From CAIOSQ01 sp044359885 (lineage in GTDB: Bacteria; Pseudomonadota; Alphaproteobacteria; CACIAM-22H2): 17,640 nucleotides of DNA. The translations under genes were made by a program, and so were the position numbers. Under the pieces are notes generated by a model. The model was not told the DNA's origin. It did no database searches and saw only the letters and a program-made list of their open reading frames with translations. Of the stretch, positions 7,146-14,484 are shown piece after piece. The first letter of the stretch is position 1. Each line of letters opens with the position of its first letter. Where the stretch lies: positions 1 to 17,640 of the forward strand of contig JBIKLI010000048.1 in assembly GCA_044359885.1 (NCBI GenBank), in the 5' to 3' direction.

Positions 7146-8029
7146 AGCCGCTCTCCGGGCGTCAGCACGTCGCGCAGCCCGTCGCCGACCAGATTCATCG
7201 CCAGCACCAGAAGCATCAGCGCGAAGCCCGCGACGGCAATCAGCCAGGGATTGATCATCAGCCAGTTGCGTCCCTCGGCCATCATCAGACCCCAGGTGGG
7301 CTCTGGAGGCTGGATGCCGAGACCGAGGAAGCTGAGCGCGGTCGCCGCGAGCACCGCCTGGCCGGCCTCGTAGGAAAACACGACCAGGAAATGACCGAGG
7401 ATGTTGGGCGCCAGCTCGCGCGTCATGATGCGAGCATGCGACGCCCCGGCGGCTCGGGCCGCGAGCACGTAGTCGAGACGACCGATCTGCAGCACCGCAG
7501 TGCGCAGGACGACCGCGAACCGGTCCCAGAGCGTCAGGCCGAGCACCAGCACGACGATGAGGATGCCGCTGCCCGCGACCTGCAGCACCGCCAGGGCCAC
7601 CAGCAGCGAGGGCAGCGCGAGCCGGGTGGAGATCAGCAGCGAGATCGCGCGGTCGACGCGGCCGCGCATGTAGCCGGCGACGACGCCGAGCACGGTGCCG
7701 ATCGCGCCGGCGAGCAGCGCCGCCGAGAAGGCCACGATCAGGGCGAGCCGGGCGCCGTGCATCAGCCGCGACAGGTAGTCGCGGCCGAAGGAATCGGTGC
7801 CCAGGGGATAGGTCCAGGACCCGTTCGCGGCCCAGACCGGCGGCCGCAGCCGGCGCATCAGGCTCTGCGCATAGGGGTCGTGGGGAGCGAGCCATGGCGC
7901 GCCGAACCCCACGACCACGAACAGCAGCAGCAGGATCGCCCCGGCGACGAAGCCCCTGTGACGAAGCGCACGGCGCCAGACCCCGTCGGGCGGCGCATCG
8001 GAGCCGGCGGCGATCGCGGGCCCGCTCAT
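7142..8029 (-). CDS. ABC transporter permease, DppC/OppC family
   Basis: The 295-residue protein has the DppC layout. A short cytoplasmic N-terminus leads to a first membrane helix (about 27-47) and the periplasmic segment APHDPYAQSLMRRLRPP. Then comes LGTDSFGRDYLSRLMHGARLAL, a family signature, and several further helices. The EAA loop that contacts the ATPase is YVLAARAAGASHARIMTRELAPNI. The C-terminal half has ALSFLGLGIQPPEPTWGLMM, also diagnostic. The ATG at 8029 overlaps the stop of the preceding permease (ATGA), and its own stop overlaps the GTG of the ATPase gene. Strict cotranslation of the three is therefore expected. The substrate is not readable from the permease. Confidence 0.93.
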   Translation of the reverse strand: MSGPAIAAGSDAPPDGVWRRALRHRGFVAGAILLLLFVVVGFGAPWLAPHDPYAQSLMRRLRPPVWAANGSWTYPLGTDSFGRDYLSRLMHGARLALIVAFSAALLAGAIGTVLGVVAGYMRGRVDRAISLLISTRLALPSLLVALAVLQVAGSGILIVVLVLGLTLWDRFAVVLRTAVLQIGRLDYVLAARAAGASHARIMTRELAPNILGHFLVVFSYEAGQAVLAATALSFLGLGIQPPEPTWGLMMAEGRNWLMINPWLIAVAGFALMLLVLAMNLVGDGLRDVLTPGERL

Positions 8030-8943
8030 GGCCGCCGGATCCGCGGATCCAGCATGCCGTTGATCAGATCGGCGACCAGGTTCATCGCGACGAAGATCAG
8101 CGCCACGAAAAGGACGATCGCCTGCACCACGGGATAGTCGGCGCGCTGGATCGCATGCCAGGCGAGCTGCCCGATGCCGGGCAGGGCGAAGACCGACTCG
8201 ACGACGACCGAGCCGCCGAGCAGTTGGCCGAACTGGACGGCTGCGAGGGACACCACCGGCAGGACCGCGTTGCGCAGCGCATGGCGCAGAACCACGCGCC
8301 GCGGCGGCAGCCCCTTGGCCCGCGCGGTCCGGATGAAGTCGGCGCCCAGCGTTTCCACCATGCCGGCACGCAGCAACCGCAGCAGGATAGGGAACACGAA
8401 CCAGCCGAGTGCGATGCTGGGCATGACGAAGCCGCTCCAGTCGTCGGCCCCGGAGATCGGCAGGACCTGGAGCGTGACCCCGAACAGCAGGATCAGCAGC
8501 AGCCCCGACCAGAAGGACGGCATGGCCTGCGAGAGCGCCGCGATGGATTGCGCCGCCGTGTCGATCCAGCTGCCCTGGTGCATCGCGGCCGCGATCCCCA
8601 GCGGAAAGGCCAGCGCCACGCCGACGGCGATCGAGCAGACCGCCAGCGTCGCGGTGACCGGCAGTCGCGACAGGATCAGCGGCGCGACGTCCTCCTGCGA
8701 GAAGAACGAGCGACCGAGATCTCCGGTCAACGCGCGACCGGCCCAATCGAGATACTGGACCACCAGTGGCCGATCGAGACCGTGCGTCGCACGCAGCCGG
8801 TCGAGTTCCTCCCGGCTCGCGCCGAGCCCGCCGATGGAGATCGCGAGATCGCCCGTCCAGGCCACGAGAAGGAAGGTGGCGACCGAGACGATGAAGGCGA
8901 CCAGCGCCGCCTCGGCGAGCTTGCGCGCGACCAGACCGATCAC
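8026..8943 (-). CDS. ABC transporter permease, DppB/OppB family
   Basis: This 305-residue inner-membrane permease has the DppB arrangement. One N-terminal helix (about 8-30) is followed by a periplasmic loop containing LRATHGLDRPLVVQYLDWAGRALTGDLGRSF, and then by five more hydrophobic helices. The EAA motif (FIRTARAKGLPPRRVVLRHALRNAVLPV) is complete. VVVESVFALPGIGQL near the C-terminus is typical of the family. Usual length. The start at 8943 lies 22 nt beyond the stop codon of the solute-binding protein gene, and the end overlaps the DppC-like start by 4 nt. Confidence 0.93.
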   Translation of the reverse strand: MIGLVARKLAEAALVAFIVSVATFLLVAWTGDLAISIGGLGASREELDRLRATHGLDRPLVVQYLDWAGRALTGDLGRSFFSQEDVAPLILSRLPVTATLAVCSIAVGVALAFPLGIAAAMHQGSWIDTAAQSIAALSQAMPSFWSGLLLILLFGVTLQVLPISGADDWSGFVMPSIALGWFVFPILLRLLRAGMVETLGADFIRTARAKGLPPRRVVLRHALRNAVLPVVSLAAVQFGQLLGGSVVVESVFALPGIGQLAWHAIQRADYPVVQAIVLFVALIFVAMNLVADLINGMLDPRIRRP

Positions 8944-8965
8944 CGTCCCGCCTGCCGCCGCCCGC

Positions 8966-10480
8966 TCAGCGCTTCCAGCCGGCCATGTAGAGCAGCGGGT
9001 AGCCGTCCGCGGGCAGCGGGAAGTCGAAGCCGCGACGGTAGGCGAAATGGGTGACGCCGCTCATCAGCGGAACGACATAGGATTCGGCTGCCAGCCGTTC
9101 GAAGCCGGTCCGGTAGAGCTTCAGGCGCTCCTGCGGGTCGACCAGCGCCGCCGCCTGCTTGAAGGCGTCCATCACCACCGGGTCGCGCGTGTAGTCGCCC
9201 TGGTCGCCGGTGAAGAACAGCGGCACCATCGCGACCACGTCGTAGACGCCGTTGGACGGCCAGGGGACGATCGAGGACACCAGCTTGCCGCCGAACAGGT
9301 CGCGGATCCAGGACGAGGTCTCGCGGAAGTCGAGCTTGGCGTCGATGCCGATCTGGCGCAGATCGCCGGCGATCGCCTCGGCCACCGGCCCGCTGTCGGT
9401 GAAGGCGGCGATCTTGAGCTCGAAACCCCTGGGCACCGAGGACTTCGCCATCAGCTCGCGCGCCTTGGCGAGGTTGTAGTCGTATTTCACGACGTCCTGG
9501 ATGCAGCCGAACTGGCGCGGATTGCAGGGCGTTGGGATGACCTCGCTGCTCTCGCCGCGCAGCGTCTTGGCGATCGCCTGGCGGTCGATGGCGTGCGCGA
9601 TCGCCATGCGCACGTTCCGGTCCTGCATCGGATTGGTTCCGGTGCGGCCGGCCGCGTCCAGCGACAGGAAGCTGATCGACACCGAGCCGCCGGTCGCGGT
9701 CTCGACGTTGCGCGCCATCTTCAGCTGCATCAGCTGGTCGGGCTGGATGTTCCAGAGGAAATCGACCTTGCCCGCCGCCAGCTCGGCCGACGCGGTCTGG
9801 GGGTCCGGAATGACCACGACGTTGATGCGGTCGAGGCGCGTCCTGCCCCAATCGGCGGCGTAGTAACGATCGTTGCGGACCAGGGTCACGCCGCGCCCGG
9901 CCTCGAATTTCTCGACCTTCATGGGCCCGGTGCCGACCGGCGCGGCGGCGAAGGCGCGCGCGCCCATCTTCTCGTGGGTCGCCTTCGGCAGGATGAACAG
10001 GACCTGGGTGAGCTGGTCGACGGCCGACGGGGTCGGCTGTTCCAGGACAAGGCGCAGCGTGTGATCGTCGAGCTTCTCGGCCTTGCGGATGAAGCCGTAG
10101 TCCGCCTTCGCGAAGGACGCGTTGTTCGCAGGGTTCTTGATGTACTCGACGGTGTAGACGACGTCGTCCGCGCCGAAGGGCGAACCGTCGTGGAAGGTCA
10201 CGCCGCGGCGAAGTTCGAGATGCAGCGTCGTGGTGTCGATCCAGCGCCAGGCGGTCGCCAGGGCCGGTTTCGCCTGGCCGGTCGCCGGATCGCGCACGGC
10301 CAGGTTCTCGAGCACGTTGCGGATGACGAGCTGCGAGGTGCGCTTGGAGGTCGCGTAGGGATCGAGCGTCTCGATCTCCGAAGCGAAGCCCCAGGTGACG
10401 GCATTGGACTGCTGCTGCGCGCCAGCCAGGCCGGGAAGCAGTGACGCGGCGAAGACCGCGGCGAAGAGGAAACGTCTCAT
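8966..10480 (-). CDS. ABC transporter family-5 solute-binding protein, Sec signal peptide
   Basis: The 504-residue protein is the operon-encoded SBP_bac_5 receptor. A Sec-type signal is clear: MRRF, a hydrophobic core, and a cleavage site near AGA at residue 21. Family landmarks are EIETLDPYATSK, NVLENLAVRD, LHLELRRGVTFHDGSPFGADDVVYTVEYIKN, GTGPMKVEKFE, and VRMAIAHAIDRQAI with a central TPCNPRQFG. I chose the ATG at 10480 because GGGAG lies about 7 nt before it; an in-frame ATG at 10498 would add six residues. It binds the substrate in the periplasm and delivers it to the permeases encoded immediately downstream. It is clearly different in sequence from the Tat-type receptor at 3632-5266, so the two are not recent duplicates. 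Confidence 0.92.
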   Translation of the reverse strand: MRRFLFAAVFAASLLPGLAGAQQQSNAVTWGFASEIETLDPYATSKRTSQLVIRNVLENLAVRDPATGQAKPALATAWRWIDTTTLHLELRRGVTFHDGSPFGADDVVYTVEYIKNPANNASFAKADYGFIRKAEKLDDHTLRLVLEQPTPSAVDQLTQVLFILPKATHEKMGARAFAAAPVGTGPMKVEKFEAGRGVTLVRNDRYYAADWGRTRLDRINVVVIPDPQTASAELAAGKVDFLWNIQPDQLMQLKMARNVETATGGSVSISFLSLDAAGRTGTNPMQDRNVRMAIAHAIDRQAIAKTLRGESSEVIPTPCNPRQFGCIQDVVKYDYNLAKARELMAKSSVPRGFELKIAAFTDSGPVAEAIAGDLRQIGIDAKLDFRETSSWIRDLFGGKLVSSIVPWPSNGVYDVVAMVPLFFTGDQGDYTRDPVVMDAFKQAAALVDPQERLKLYRTGFERLAAESYVVPLMSGVTHFAYRRGFDFPLPADGYPLLYMAGWKR

Positions 10481-10521
10481 CGTGAACTCCCTTGTCATTG
10501 TCGTCGTCTCGCCGGTCGGCG

Positions 10522-11682
10522 TCATCGCAGCGAAGCGACGACACCGAGGATCGCCGCGGGCAGCGCCGCGCCGAAGCGGAGCGCGCGCGGCGGCGACCAG
10601 CCGCTGCGCTGATCCTGGCGCCAGGACGTGTCCTTGAAGGGCTGCTCCAGCAGCACCGACAGGCAGTCGAAGCGTTCCGCGATCCAGTTCCAGGCCATGC
10701 TGAGATCGGCCTGGGCGGGGGAGCCCCCGGGATAGGGATGGCCGAGCTCGTAATCGGGCGAGGCCGCGGCCCAGGATCGCTCGAAGGCGTTGAAGAGACC
10801 CTTGAGCCGGTCGCTGCGCGACGGGATCTCCAGCGGACCGCCGAGGAAATTGCAGCGCAGCTGCGCGTCGCCATGGCAGTCGATGCAGAAATCGACGCCC
10901 GTGCGCTCCATGCGGTCGCGCACCAGCTTGACCTCGGGGCTGCGCGCCATCGAGGGCGCGACCCATTCGCGGTTCAGGTTGGCGCCGGCGAGATTGGCCC
11001 GCGACAGGCCGAGATCGGAGCCGTCCGGGTTCATGTCCGGAACGACGTGGAAGACCGCGCGGTCGAGCAGCGCGGCCGAAACCGGGTCCTGGGAATCGAC
11101 AAGACGGCGAAGGAAACCTTCGACGAAGGGCCCGCCCATCGTCTCCGACGGATGCTGGCGCGCGATCACCCAGCAGACACGGCGCCCCGGCGCAGCTTCC
11201 CCGACCGTGACCAGATCCATGTCTCGCCCGCCGACGCTGCGGCCGAGCACCTCGAGCCGGACCCGGGGCGACATCTGCAGTTCACCAAGTAGGTCGAGAC
11301 GGCGTTCCGCCGAATAGGGGGGCCACATCGCGTAGTAGACATGGTCGTGCTCGGGACTGTGCGTCCAGGAGACGATGCCGTCCCGCTCGGTCAGTCCGAC
11401 ACGGAACCAGTCGCGGCGGTCATAGGACGCCATCACGCCGGTATTGGTCCAGCGTCCCTCCAGACCGGCGTGGCTGGCGAGCCGGGTCTTCAGCACCTCG
11501 GCGGCATTCAGGATCGAGAAGCGGCAAGGCGTGCCGCGCGCACCGGCGACGCGGAAATGGAAGTAGTAGAGAAACGGCGCATCGCCCGCGTCGACGCGAA
11601 GCTTGAGCCTGACATCCGACGGATCCTCCGCCGCGACCACGTCGATACTGCCGTTGGGGATGGCGGCGCTGACCGAGAACAT
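10522..11682 (-). CDS. M14-family zinc carboxypeptidase (cytosolic carboxypeptidase-like)
   Basis: The 386-residue protein combines an N-terminal beta-rich domain (about 1-125) with a C-terminal M14 peptidase domain, as in cytosolic carboxypeptidase-like proteins. Zinc ligands H177 and E180 sit in RQHPSE, with H270 in DCHGD. DMNPDG (216-221) and NLNREW (235-240) form the usual substrate-binding segments, and E346 in LLEQPF is the likely catalytic glutamate. No signal peptide is seen, so it should act in the cytoplasm on imported substrate. It is the first gene of the transporter operon, 41 nt ahead of the receptor gene. The ATG at 11682 is preferred because the N-terminal SAAIPNGSIDVV matches the family; the longer open frame crosses a divergent gene. 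It could cleave a C-terminal residue or an amide-linked side group. Confidence 0.85.
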   Translation of the reverse strand: MFSVSAAIPNGSIDVVAAEDPSDVRLKLRVDAGDAPFLYYFHFRVAGARGTPCRFSILNAAEVLKTRLASHAGLEGRWTNTGVMASYDRRDWFRVGLTERDGIVSWTHSPEHDHVYYAMWPPYSAERRLDLLGELQMSPRVRLEVLGRSVGGRDMDLVTVGEAAPGRRVCWVIARQHPSETMGGPFVEGFLRRLVDSQDPVSAALLDRAVFHVVPDMNPDGSDLGLSRANLAGANLNREWVAPSMARSPEVKLVRDRMERTGVDFCIDCHGDAQLRCNFLGGPLEIPSRSDRLKGLFNAFERSWAAASPDYELGHPYPGGSPAQADLSMAWNWIAERFDCLSVLLEQPFKDTSWRQDQRSGWSPPRALRFGAALPAAILGVVASLR

Positions 11683-11702
11683 GCCTGCCTGCTCGCTGGG
11701 GT

Positions 11703-11732
11703 TTGTCCGTACGGAAGGGACGACAGTATATT
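11703..11732 (+). promoter_or_regulatory. Candidate sigma-70-type promoter for the DUF1028 gene
   Basis: TTGTCC at 11703-11708 and TATATT at 11727-11732 are separated by 18 nt. Transcription would start near 11739, leaving a leader of about 30 nt before the ATG at 11770. The AT-rich TATATTTA stands out in very GC-rich surroundings. Confidence 0.5.
11706..11715. promoter_or_regulatory. 10-bp palindrome, candidate operator between divergent genes
   Basis: TCCGTACGGA is a perfect palindrome inside TTTGTCCGTACGGAAG. It overlaps the -35 box of the plus-strand promoter candidate and lies just past the expected start point of the minus-strand candidate, so one bound protein could block both. The TTGTCC-centred form is reminiscent of GntR-type sites; that is only an impression. 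Confidence 0.4.
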
Positions 11733-11754
11733 TACGCCGTTTCGAGGGGGTCAA
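11725..11754 (-). promoter_or_regulatory. Candidate sigma-70-type promoter for the peptidase/ABC transporter operon
   Basis: Read on the minus strand, TTGACC (11754-11749) and TATACT (11730-11725) are separated by 18 nt. Both boxes are close to consensus. Start of transcription would fall near 11718, about 35 nt before the ATG at 11682. The -10 box shares bases with the -10 box of the opposite promoter, so the two polymerases would compete for the same DNA. Confidence 0.55.
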
Positions 11755-11769
11755 ACGCGGGGGTGACGG

Positions 11770-12492
11770 ATGACATGGTCGATCGTGGCGCGCGACGCCG
11801 CCAGCGGCGCCTTCGGCGTCGCAGTGGCCACGCGCTTCCTGGCCGCAGGCGGACTCTGCCCGCATGCCGAGAGCGGCGTCGGCGCACTCTCGACCCAGGC
11901 GATGATCAATCCGACCTACGGCGCGCGCGGGCTCGCGCTGCTCCGAGCCGGGGCGCCGGCCGGCACCGCGCTCGCGGTGCTGATCGATGCCGATCCCGGC
12001 CGCGCGACGCGCCAATTCCACCTCGTCGACAAAGCCGGGCACACGGCCGCCCATACTGGCGCAGACTGCATCGGCTGGTGCGGGCATCGTGGCGGAACGG
12101 ATGTCTCGGTCGCCGGCAACATGCTGGCCGGACCGCGCGTGGTCGAAGACAGCTTCGCGGCCTACGCCGCCGGCGGCGGACGCGATTTCGCCGACCGTCT
12201 GATCGCGGCGATGGAGGCCGGCCAGGCGGCCGGCGGCGACAAGCGTGGCCAGCAATCGGCCTGCATCCTGATCTACGGCGCCGAACAATATCCCGACCTG
12301 TCGCTGCGGGTGGACGACCATCCGGCGGCGCTGACGGAACTGCGCCGCATCCACGGCCTGTGGAAGATCCGCTTCGCGGCGCATCGCCGCTTCATGGCGA
12401 CGCGCGCCGATCCGGTCGGTGTCTACGATCGCGCAGTGATCGAGGCAGAGGTCCGGCGCCTGGAGGCGCTGCACGGCGGGACGCGGGACTGA
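11770..12492 (+). CDS. DUF1028 family protein (predicted Ntn-hydrolase-like)
   Basis: The 240-residue protein is a full-length DUF1028 member. It shows the diagnostic start MTWSIVARDAASGAFGVAVAT, then SGVGALSTQAMINPTYGARGLALLRAG, HTGADCIGWCGH, VAGNMLAGP and MEAGQAAGGDKRGQQSA. The family is predicted to share the N-terminal-nucleophile hydrolase fold, which suggests amide-bond hydrolysis, but no activity is established to my knowledge. No signal peptide is seen. It is divergent from the M14 peptidase/ABC operon across an 87-bp control region and convergent with the isochorismatase-like gene, with 10 nt between their stops. Shared control with the transporter operon is likely. A possible role is hydrolysis of the imported compound or a product of the peptidase. 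Confidence 0.9.
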   Translation: MTWSIVARDAASGAFGVAVATRFLAAGGLCPHAESGVGALSTQAMINPTYGARGLALLRAGAPAGTALAVLIDADPGRATRQFHLVDKAGHTAAHTGADCIGWCGHRGGTDVSVAGNMLAGPRVVEDSFAAYAAGGGRDFADRLIAAMEAGQAAGGDKRGQQSACILIYGAEQYPDLSLRVDDHPAALTELRRIHGLWKIRFAAHRRFMATRADPVGVYDRAVIEAEVRRLEALHGGTRD

Positions 12493-12505
12493 CGGACGGC
12501 CGTCA
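12490..12505. terminator. Small hairpin containing both convergent stop codons
   Basis: TGACGG-ACGG-CCGTCA forms a 6-bp stem with a 4-nt loop. The left arm begins with the TGA of the DUF1028 gene and the right arm ends with the complement of the TGA of the isochorismatase-like gene. With only 10 nt between the genes, this is the only visible candidate for a transcript 3' end. There is no T tract, and the stem is short. Confidence 0.25.
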
Positions 12506-13183
12506 CGGCGCCAGGATCTCCGCCACCGGACGGATGTCCGCGAAGGCCTGCATCACGCTGCGCAAGCCCGCGAAATGCCCGTCCGCGCGTGGCGCCCAGA
12601 CCGCGTCATGCGGCATGTACGTGCGGAAGTCGCGCATCATCGCGTCGCGCACCGTGGACTCGCAGCAGATGTTCGTCGCCGTACCCGCGACGATCACGGC
12701 TTCGATCCCACGCCCGCGCAGCTTCGCCTCGAGATCGTGGTCGTTGCGCAGGAAGGCGCTGAAGCGACGCTTGTCGAGCACCCAGTCCTCCGGCGCGTTG
12801 CGCACGACAGGCGCGAGCGCATGGAGCGATGTCCCCGCGGCAAGCGCGGCGACCGCGGCCGACCGCTTGTCCGCTCCGACGAAATTCTCGAAATAGGTCG
12901 CCCAGTAGTCGCCGGAGCCCGGCGCACCGGTCGTCGTCCGCAGCCAGACCACCTGCCCGCCACCGGCGCGGATGCGTGCGGCGAGCGCCGCGACCGCATC
13001 GACCGCGCGATCGGCCGCCTCGTCCCGGGCCAGCCGGAACGGCGCGTCCGGTGCCAGCCACGCATTCTGCAGATTGAGCGCCAGCAGCGCCGTGCGCGCC
13101 GGCTCGACCGGTCCGTACACCGACAACCCGCCGCGGCGATAGGTGCCGCTGGCGACGAATTCGGGGGGCAGGCTGGCCGTCAT
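12503..13183 (-). CDS. Isochorismatase-family cysteine hydrolase with Asp-to-Asn change
   Basis: This 226-residue protein belongs to the isochorismatase-like superfamily of amidases (nicotinamidase, ureidoacrylate, biuret and carbamoylsarcosine hydrolases). The nucleophile region is intact: C173 in GTATNICCESTVRDA, preceded by the cis-peptide segment. The catalytic lysine is present as K138 in VLDKRRFSAF. The expected catalytic Asp of the first strand (usual form VVDMQNDF) is replaced by N37 in ALNLQNAW; I read the codon as AAT at 13075-13073 on the minus strand. Many superfamily members need that Asp, so activity may be altered. The start overlaps the stop of the MFS gene (ATGA), so the hydrolase probably acts on a solute carried by that porter. 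No signal peptide; cytoplasmic. Confidence 0.87.
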   Translation of the reverse strand: MTASLPPEFVASGTYRRGGLSVYGPVEPARTALLALNLQNAWLAPDAPFRLARDEAADRAVDAVAALAARIRAGGGQVVWLRTTTGAPGSGDYWATYFENFVGADKRSAAVAALAAGTSLHALAPVVRNAPEDWVLDKRRFSAFLRNDHDLEAKLRGRGIEAVIVAGTATNICCESTVRDAMMRDFRTYMPHDAVWAPRADGHFAGLRSVMQAFADIRPVAEILAP

Positions 13184-14430
13184 GTCCGGGGCTCCGAGGA
13201 ATCGATCGATCGCAGGCGCAGGGCGCCCAGAAGGAGCAGCATCGCCAGCGCCGTCAGCAGCCAGAGCCCGGCGTCGAAACCGCCGGTGGCGTCATAGAGG
13301 GCGCCGAGAACGATCGGTCCGCCCGCGCCGCCCACCTCGGCGGCGGAGAAGAACAGGCCGCCCGCGACGCCCGCATGGCGCTCGCCGACGCCGCGGGTCT
13401 CGACCAGCGCCAGCATCGCCACCGTCATCAGCGAGCTGCGCGCGATGCCCTGCACCACGAGGCCGATCACCAGCAGCGGGCCGGGCGTGGCATGCAGCAT
13501 GACGGTGCTGGCGGCGGCGAGCAGCGCCAGAACCGCCAGGATCACGAAGCGGCGGGCGGGCGTCGCGAAGCGCGGGATCAGCAGCGCGCCCGCGATGCCG
13601 ACCGCGGTCGGGATGGTCGCCCAGTAGCCCGCCTCGCTGGCGGTCATCCCGTCGTGACGCAGCAGCTCCGGCAGCCAGTTGTTGAGCCCGTGATTGAACG
13701 CGAAGATGCACACGCTCATCGCCAGCAGGAGCCGCACGGGCCCCAGGCCGACAAGATGGCGGATGACCTCGCGCTGCGACGACGCGCGGCCGCCCGATGC
13801 CGGCGCTTCCCGCTCCCGCGCCGACGGCAACGAAGCCAGCGCCAGCCAGACGAATGCGCCCGCCGCCGCCACCGCGCTCCACAGCATCAGCACCGACCGC
13901 CAGTCGTTCCCGAAGGCGGGCATCAGGACCGAATTCGTCAGCGACAGCCCCAGCATCGCCCCGATCGACGGGCCGGTGATGTAGATGCCCATGGCGAGGC
14001 CGCGGTCGCTGCCCTCGAACCAGCGACTGACCACCTTCGGGGCGCCGGCGGAGACCAGCGGCCCGCCGATGCCGAACAGGCCGACCGCCGCGCACAGGGT
14101 CCAGAAATCGACCGCCAGTCCGCGCAGGAGCCCCGATGCCGCGACGATCGCCGCGCCGAGGAAGATCGCACGCCGCGCACCCAGCCGGTCGAGCAGCGCC
14201 CCGCAGGGAATCGCGGCGACGATGTACACGGCCTGCCACGTGCCCAGCACCGCGCCCATCGCCGAATGGCTGAGCTCCAGATCGCGCGTGATGGGCGCGA
14301 TCAGCGGGGCCAGCGCGACGCTGGTCAGCCCGAAGCACCCATAGGCCACCCAGACGCCCAGCAGGATCAGCCAGCGTGTGATGCCGGGCACGGGCGCCGC
14401 GGACCGGCCATGTCGCGTCTGTGAAGCCAT
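13180..14430 (-). CDS. MFS transporter (CynX/NimT- or NarK-like)
   Basis: The 416-residue protein is a major facilitator with about 12 hydrophobic segments. The loop between helices 2 and 3 carries the MFS motif A (GALLDRLGARRAIFLG, D81 to R87), and a cytoplasmic loop with many charges (SLPSAREREAP and onward, about 200-230) separates the halves. The helix 4-5 region (RGLAMGIYITGPSIGAMLGLSLTN) resembles anion, cyanate or nitroimidazole-type porters, but this does not give a substrate. Length is normal. The ATG at 14430 fits the hydrophilic N-terminus. It overlaps the isochorismatase-like gene by 4 nt, and the oxygenase-like gene lies 54 nt upstream on the same strand. Confidence 0.88.
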   Translation of the reverse strand: MASQTRHGRSAAPVPGITRWLILLGVWVAYGCFGLTSVALAPLIAPITRDLELSHSAMGAVLGTWQAVYIVAAIPCGALLDRLGARRAIFLGAAIVAASGLLRGLAVDFWTLCAAVGLFGIGGPLVSAGAPKVVSRWFEGSDRGLAMGIYITGPSIGAMLGLSLTNSVLMPAFGNDWRSVLMLWSAVAAAGAFVWLALASLPSAREREAPASGGRASSQREVIRHLVGLGPVRLLLAMSVCIFAFNHGLNNWLPELLRHDGMTASEAGYWATIPTAVGIAGALLIPRFATPARRFVILAVLALLAAASTVMLHATPGPLLVIGLVVQGIARSSLMTVAMLALVETRGVGERHAGVAGGLFFSAAEVGGAGGPIVLGALYDATGGFDAGLWLLTALAMLLLLGALRLRSIDSSEPRT

Positions 14431-14461
14431 CGTCGCGGCGACGATACACCATCGCCGCGCG

Positions 14462-14478
14462 CCGGGCAGCCGGCCCGG
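14462..14478. repeat. GC-rich hairpin between oxygenase and MFS genes
   Basis: CCGGGC-AGCCG-GCCCGG forms a 6-bp stem with a 5-nt loop, 6 nt past the oxygenase-like stop codon. It could partly terminate or stabilise the oxygenase transcript, which would weaken the link between this gene and the MFS pair. There is no T tract. Confidence 0.3.
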
Positions 14479-14484
14479 AGCCGT

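Noticed and set aside
5373..7373. Long plus-strand open frame opposite the ATPase gene
   Set aside because: Its translation is rich in Arg, Gln, His and Asp with no recognisable domain, as expected for the reverse frame of a GC-rich gene. The minus strand encodes a complete double ATPase with all motifs.
8941..8965. Possible hidden small gene or attenuator between receptor and first permease
   Set aside because: The 22-nt gap is too short, contains no stem-loop, and simply carries the ribosome-binding region of the permease.
8174..10444. 756-codon plus-strand open frame opposite the DppB-like and receptor genes
   Set aside because: It crosses the boundary of two clear transporter genes on the other strand, and its composition is that of an antisense frame.
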